The notes below the pieces were generated by a model. It had not been told where the DNA came from. It saw nothing but the letters and a program-made list of their open reading frames with translations, and searched no databases. From contig JAKAPO010000056.1 in assembly GCA_021807065.1 (NCBI GenBank), positions 1-10,386 on the forward strand: 10,386 nt of DNA. Reading direction: 5' to 3'. Source of the DNA: a bacterium. GTDB lineage: Bacteria > Vulcanimicrobiota > Vulcanimicrobiia > Vulcanimicrobiales > Vulcanimicrobiaceae. Below, piece after piece: positions 6,210 through 10,386 of this stretch. Position numbers and translations under genes: made by a program. Numbering within the stretch: position 1 is the first letter of the stretch; each line of letters opens with the position of its first letter.

Positions 6210-7760
6210 ATGTTGCAGCGTTCCATCGCCTCGCGGCTCTCGATGCTATACGCCACGATTTTCGGCGTAACGCTGCTGCTCGTCATCGTGGCGACGTCGA
6301 TCGCGCTGGTCGCACAGTTGAGTCACTACGAGTTCGAGCTGATGATCGCCAAGGAGCAGCAAGCGGCCAATATCGCCGAGTTCTATTCCAACTCGGGCCT
6401 CTCGCTGCGCTCGGCCGCACCGGCGATCGTCCGGGAGTTGAGCAATCTGGGAACGCGCGTCGTCGTCTTCGACTCGAAGGGGAAGTATCTCGCGGGTGAC
6501 CGCACGTTGCAGATGACGGCGCTCGAGCGCGCGTGGGTTCGGCACGCGTCGCAGTTCGGAATGCGTCCGAACGGATTCCGCGTATCGGAACACATCTTCT
6601 TCGATGCTCCGCCGCTGCGACCGGGATTGCCGACGCCCGCCCCGCAACAGGGATTGCTGATCGCGACCGGAGGCTCGATGCCGCTCGAATTTCACGTGCA
6701 GCGCACGGTTCCGAAGACCGACAACAGCGTGAACTTTTTCCCCGGACCACTTTTTCCCGGACATATCGGCCGCCCGCCACGCGGGTTCACCTCGGTAGCG
6801 GGCGGTTTCGTCGCGATCGAGCCTTCGCTCTGGCTGCTGCTGGGATCGCTGGCACCGTACTGGTTCGTCTTGATCGGGATATCGGCGCTGGCGATCGTCC
6901 TCTCATGGTTCGGGGGCCGGCTGGTGGCGGCGCAGGCGCTGCATCCACTTGCCGACGTAACGGAGTCGTTGCGGGCGCTCGCGAGCGGTGACTATGCGCA
7001 GCGCCGGTTCGCGATGGCGGGCGGCGACGAGATCGCGACGCTAACCGGTGCCTACAACGACGCGGCGGCCTCCGTCGCATCGGCGATGGAGCAGCGTCGC
7101 GCTACGGAGGAACGCATGCGGCTCTTCGCCGCCGAGGCGGGCCACGAGCTACGCACCCCGTTGACGGTCATAGGCGGATACATCGATGTGCTACGGCGCG
7201 GCGCCGTCGACGACGTGAAAGTCGCGCGGCAGATCCTCGGCACGATGGCGCTCGAGAAAGAGCACATGCGTAGTTTGATCGACCGCTTGATGCGTCTTGC
7301 TCGGCTGGACGCCGAAACGGGGCCGAACGTCCAGCCGATCGACGTTGCCGAACTCTTGCGCGATCAATGCGAAGCGGCTCGGCGTTTGGACGACCAACGC
7401 GCCATCGATTACAGCGTCGACGGAGCGACGCAGATCGTAGCCGATCGCACCGAACTTGGAGAGGCGCTTTGGAACATCGTCGAAAACGCGCTGAAGTACG
7501 CTCCAGATGCTCCGATTCACTTACGCGCTGCAAAGGCGGACGGGCATACGACTATCTCGGTCCAAGACGAAGGACCGGGAATGTCGGAGGGAGAGCGGCT
7601 TCACGCCTTCGAGCGTTTCTACCGCGGCGATCAACGCGGCGAGATTGTCGGCAGCGGCCTGGGCCTCGCGATTGCGAAACGAGCGATCGAGAGAGCCGGC
7701 GGCACGATCGCAATCGAGAGCGCTCCAGGCAGAGGAACCACCGTAACCATTACCCTCTAG
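6210..7760 (+). CDS. membrane sensor histidine kinase (HAMP-HisKA-HATPase)
   Basis: This 516-aa inner-membrane kinase phosphorylates the adjacent regulator. TM1 is about residues 11-34 (MLYATIFGVTLLLVIVATS onwards). A periplasmic sensor part of about 170 residues with Pro-rich stretches follows, then TM2 at about 208-232, HAMP to about 285, and the HisKA H-box GHELRTPLT with phospho-His 312. The usual Ser before that His is Gly here. The ATPase domain has the N-box LWNIVENALKYAP (Asn 422 and 426), the G1 box DEGPGM (453-458), the F-box FERFYRG, and the G2 box GSGLGLAIAK (481 on). It looks catalytically complete. The periplasmic part matches no ligand domain I can name. The ATG at 6210 has only a weak ribosome-binding site. 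A GTG overlapping the previous stop (6186) meets a TAG four codons later, which excludes an earlier start. Confidence 0.96.
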   Translation: MLQRSIASRLSMLYATIFGVTLLLVIVATSIALVAQLSHYEFELMIAKEQQAANIAEFYSNSGLSLRSAAPAIVRELSNLGTRVVVFDSKGKYLAGDRTLQMTALERAWVRHASQFGMRPNGFRVSEHIFFDAPPLRPGLPTPAPQQGLLIATGGSMPLEFHVQRTVPKTDNSVNFFPGPLFPGHIGRPPRGFTSVAGGFVAIEPSLWLLLGSLAPYWFVLIGISALAIVLSWFGGRLVAAQALHPLADVTESLRALASGDYAQRRFAMAGGDEIATLTGAYNDAAASVASAMEQRRATEERMRLFAAEAGHELRTPLTVIGGYIDVLRRGAVDDVKVARQILGTMALEKEHMRSLIDRLMRLARLDAETGPNVQPIDVAELLRDQCEAARRLDDQRAIDYSVDGATQIVADRTELGEALWNIVENALKYAPDAPIHLRAAKADGHTTISVQDEGPGMSEGERLHAFERFYRGDQRGEIVGSGLGLAIAKRAIERAGGTIAIESAPGRGTTVTITL

Positions 7761-7818
7761 CATCGCCCTCGTCGCGCTCTAAGGGACCTCTCAGCGGCGC
7801 ACGAGAGAATCGCGGTCG
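7761..7818 (+). other. 58-bp gap before the TonB-dependent receptor
   Basis: GAGAGA (7803-7808), 10 nt before the ATG at 7819, is the ribosome-binding site. I see no terminator for the kinase gene and no clear -35/-10 pair, which fits co-transcription with the two-component genes. A regulator-dependent promoter without a good -35 cannot be excluded. Confidence 0.4.
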
Positions 7819-10386
7819 ATGGCACGCCGTCTGGCCGCCGGGATCCTCGCTGTGCTTTTAGCCCAGCTTCTCCCGTTAGGCGCGCCGGCGCAACAGAGCG
7901 ACTTGGGCCAGATTCGGATCGTCGTGATCGACGCGCAGTCGAAAGTTCCCATCGGATTCGCGCGCGTGCTCCTGACCGGCCCCGTGATCGCGAGCGAATT
8001 GACGGGAAGCGACGGTCAGGTTCTGTTTACGGACGTGCCAGACGGCATCTACCGCGCACGCGTGATGAAGCGCGGCTACCAACCGGTGACCTCCGCACAA
8101 TTCGAAGTCATCGAAGGCCGCGCTGTCGAGGTCAGCGTGAGTTTGGCGAGTAGCACGTCGTCGTTGCCCGTGATCGGGCACGCGAGCGTTCGCTCTACGG
8201 CGACGGTCGGTGCCGATGCGCTCTCGCAAAATTCGGCGCAGCGCAAGCTCTCCGGCGATCTCGCCGACGCGCTCAACAAACTCTCCGGCGTGAGCGTCTC
8301 GACGTCGAGCGACGACAGCAACGCAACGCAAACCGTCTCGCTCGAAGGGCACGACGCAAGTCAGACGCAGTTGACCCTCGACGGTATCCCGCTGAACGCT
8401 CCCGGCAGCGCGGGAGATCTCGGCATGTTCGCCACTGATCTGTTCACGGGCGCCTCGGTGCGCATGGGGCCGCAGCTTGGGGGGTTGGGCGGCGGCGTCA
8501 ACTTCACGACGCTCGAGCCCACGCTGAGCTGGCAGACGTATGCGACGATCGCGCTCGGTTCGTACGGCCGGTACAATTATTCGCTTGCGGAAACCGGTTC
8601 CGGCGGCAAACTCGGCATCGCGCTCGAGACGACGGATCGCTACGTTCCGAGTCTCGTCGACGGGCAGCGCTATCTCGACGCCAGCGGGCTCGATTACGTG
8701 CACGATGGCAGCTCGACGATTGGTGGCGATCTGGTAAAACTGCATTATGCAATGAGCGATTCACAGACGCTCCTCGGAACGTTCTTGAACTCTACGCGCG
8801 AGACGGGACTCGTCTGCTTGCGGCTGGACGGCGCCGTTCCGTGCGGTTACGGGCCGAATAACGGCAGCCAAAGCGATTTCAACATGTACGCGCTCACCGA
8901 CAACGCGCTGCTCGGGGCGACGACGGTGCAAGCCTCCGTCTATGGCATGGACGCGAAGATCGTGCAAGACGAGCTGAACCGGTACGTCAACGGCATTGCC
9001 GAGCCGAACGGATTCTCCTCATCGACCGGGAGTTTCGGCTACTCGATCGAGGCGACGCTGCCGTCCCGCGAACGGCATACGATCGACGTGCAGGCGTACG
9101 GAACGGCGAGCTCTTCGAGTGTGACGCCGCTCGTGCCGCAGGCGTTGCCGTTCTACCGTGGCTCGACGCAGTCGTCGTATGGTGCGCTGCAGGTAAACGA
9201 TACGATTCGCTCGGGCGACGCCCTCACATTGAACGAGGTCGTCGGTATGAGCCACGCATCGTTCGCGCCGTCTACCTTCCTCGGAACGACCGCGGCAACG
9301 TGGCACCCCGACGCGCGTGACACGTATGCTGCGTCATATTCGATCGGCGGCGTTGCCGCGCGTGGCTTCCTCCAAACGATCCTGACAGATCCCGCGTCGT
9401 TGCAGTACGACTGCTACGGCAACGTTGCATACGGCAGTGCTCCCGGCGATCGTCCCGGCAGAAGTTCCTCGACGTCCCTGCGCGTCGGCTACACGCGCAC
9501 GCTTCCCAGCGGAGACATCTCCGTTTCGCTCTACCGGCAGGAGCAGAATAACGTCGTGCTGCCGGTCGAAGTCAACGGATCGGAGCTGATTGCGCTTGGG
9601 GTCGTTCCACCGAACTATCCGTCGCTCGTTCAGCCGATCTGGGACTCGCCGGCGGGCTGCAACGCGCCGCCGGGCACGCCGTTCGGCGCGACGCAGCTTT
9701 ACTTCATGACGCCGATCGGCGGTACGCAACGCGTCTACCAAGGCGCGGAGGTGACGTCGTATCTTACGCTCGGCAATCTCGTCGTGCAGCCGTTCTACGA
9801 TCTTACTTCGGTAACCGTCTTCTCACGCGATCGTCGCGTCGATAATCCGTACTCCATCGTGATCCCCGGCAAGCAGTATCCAAACGTACCGCTGAATCGT
9901 GCGGGAATCACCTTCGACTACAAATCACCCGGCTCGGCTTTCGAGTACCTGCTCGACGCGCAGTACACCGGCTTCAACAATTGGAACCATTTACCGGCGC
10001 ATACGACGCTCGACGGCGGCGTGAGCGTCGCGCTCGAACACGGCACGCTCACCGCAATCGCCAGCAACTTCACCAATACCTACGGCGGTGTCTTCACGAG
10101 CCCGCAGTGGGAGGTGCCCTATACGACGCTCGGCGGAACGACGCTGCGCAATTTGGCTCGCCCGTTGCAGCCGCGGGAGTATTCGTTGACGTACACGGTT
10201 ACCTTTGGTCAAGGGTCGCACCAGCGGCCGACGCCGACCGCGCTCGCGCAGGAGGCGCCGCGACGAGGTCCGATGATCTTTTTCGGCCCGGGTCCTGGCG
10301 GGCGTAGGCCAGCGGGCGGCCGCGGCGGTTTCCGTAACGTCATCACGCCCTTGCCGGCGAGCGGGCGATCTCAGCCATTTTCGCTA
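7819..10386 (+). CDS. TonB-dependent outer-membrane receptor with N-terminal carboxypeptidase-regulatory-like domain (3' end outside window)
   Basis: The frame is open for 856 codons to the window edge with no stop. Residues 1-24 are a signal peptide (MARRLAAGILAVLLAQLL, then GAPA before QQ). Residues 31-110 form a small beta-sandwich of the carboxypeptidase-regulatory-like type: IRIVVIDAQSKVPIGFARV, then SDGQVLFTDVPDGIYRARV. A plug domain follows (about 130-234) with LSGDLADALNKLSGVSVS, QTQLTLDGIPLN and GGLGGGVNFTTLEP. A long alternating beta-barrel reaches about residue 796, where PREYSLTYTVTF resembles a closing strand with terminal Phe. At least 60 more residues rich in Gly, Pro and Arg continue past it. 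Such receptors import substrates bound by the outer membrane using TonB energy; the substrate cannot be predicted. Four Cys residues occur in two loop-like regions of the barrel. The gene follows a complete two-component pair, which suggests shared regulation. Confidence 0.92.
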   Translation, partial: MARRLAAGILAVLLAQLLPLGAPAQQSDLGQIRIVVIDAQSKVPIGFARVLLTGPVIASELTGSDGQVLFTDVPDGIYRARVMKRGYQPVTSAQFEVIEGRAVEVSVSLASSTSSLPVIGHASVRSTATVGADALSQNSAQRKLSGDLADALNKLSGVSVSTSSDDSNATQTVSLEGHDASQTQLTLDGIPLNAPGSAGDLGMFATDLFTGASVRMGPQLGGLGGGVNFTTLEPTLSWQTYATIALGSYGRYNYSLAETGSGGKLGIALETTDRYVPSLVDGQRYLDASGLDYVHDGSSTIGGDLVKLHYAMSDSQTLLGTFLNSTRETGLVCLRLDGAVPCGYGPNNGSQSDFNMYALTDNALLGATTVQASVYGMDAKIVQDELNRYVNGIAEPNGFSSSTGSFGYSIEATLPSRERHTIDVQAYGTASSSSVTPLVPQALPFYRGSTQSSYGALQVNDTIRSGDALTLNEVVGMSHASFAPSTFLGTTAATWHPDARDTYAASYSIGGVAARGFLQTILTDPASLQYDCYGNVAYGSAPGDRPGRSSSTSLRVGYTRTLPSGDISVSLYRQEQNNVVLPVEVNGSELIALGVVPPNYPSLVQPIWDSPAGCNAPPGTPFGATQLYFMTPIGGTQRVYQGAEVTSYLTLGNLVVQPFYDLTSVTVFSRDRRVDNPYSIVIPGKQYPNVPLNRAGITFDYKSPGSAFEYLLDAQYTGFNNWNHLPAHTTLDGGVSVALEHGTLTAIASNFTNTYGGVFTSPQWEVPYTTLGGTTLRNLARPLQPREYSLTYTVTFGQGSHQRPTPTALAQEAPRRGPMIFFGPGPGGRRPAGGRGGFRNVITPLPASGRSQPFSL

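Noticed and set aside
7788..7807. CTCTC...GAGAG inverted repeat that could hide the receptor ribosome-binding site
   Set aside because: The stem is only 5 bp with a 10-nt loop, too weak to support as a regulatory structure.
7876..8745. 289-codon open frame on the - strand within the receptor gene
   Set aside because: The + strand carries a signal peptide, a regulatory-like domain and plug motifs here. The antisense translation is Arg/Ala/Glu-rich low-information sequence.

Overview
The window is GC-rich (roughly 60-65 % by eye) and almost fully coding on the + strand. A TonB-dependent receptor shows that the organism has an outer membrane. That receptor has an N-terminal carboxypeptidase-regulatory-like domain. 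The other genes are a MalT-type LuxR regulator, an HD-GYP protein and an OmpR/histidine-kinase pair. Together they resemble an environmental soil-type diderm, for example Eremiobacterota/Vulcanimicrobiota or Acidobacteriota. This taxonomic guess is an inference from gene content only.

Region 1 (1-4150) is a tight cluster of three genes. It starts with the C-terminal part of a helical, TPR-like protein that is cut by the window edge. Next is a divergent zinc N-acetylmuramoyl-L-alanine amidase (Amidase_3 type) whose reading frame opens before any normal start codon. The third gene is an 893-aa MalT/LuxR-family ATP-dependent regulator, which overlaps the amidase stop by ATGA. The arrangement suggests that a cell-wall hydrolase is co-expressed with one or two large signal-sensing regulators.

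Region 2 (4151-4432) is the only sizeable non-coding gap and the most unusual part of the window. It holds six copies of a TACCC/GGGTA core within about 90 bp, and two of them form a perfect 9-bp-arm palindrome. The palindrome sits just upstream of a good sigma-70-type promoter, at the spacing used by LuxR-family activators. The predicted transcript first encodes a possible 38-aa histidine-rich peptide and then an HD-GYP protein (4433-5431). The HD-GYP protein appears to lack one metal-binding His and has Glu in place of one metal-binding Asp.

Region 3 (5503-10386) is a signalling and uptake unit. An OmpR-family response regulator is followed after 20 bp by its membrane sensor kinase. After a further 58 bp comes a large TonB-dependent receptor that runs off the window end and appears to carry a Gly/Pro/Arg-rich tail beyond its last beta-strand. 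The kinase/regulator pair probably controls the receptor or responds to the same envelope condition.

I saw no tRNA, rRNA, CRISPR array, insertion sequence or integrase.
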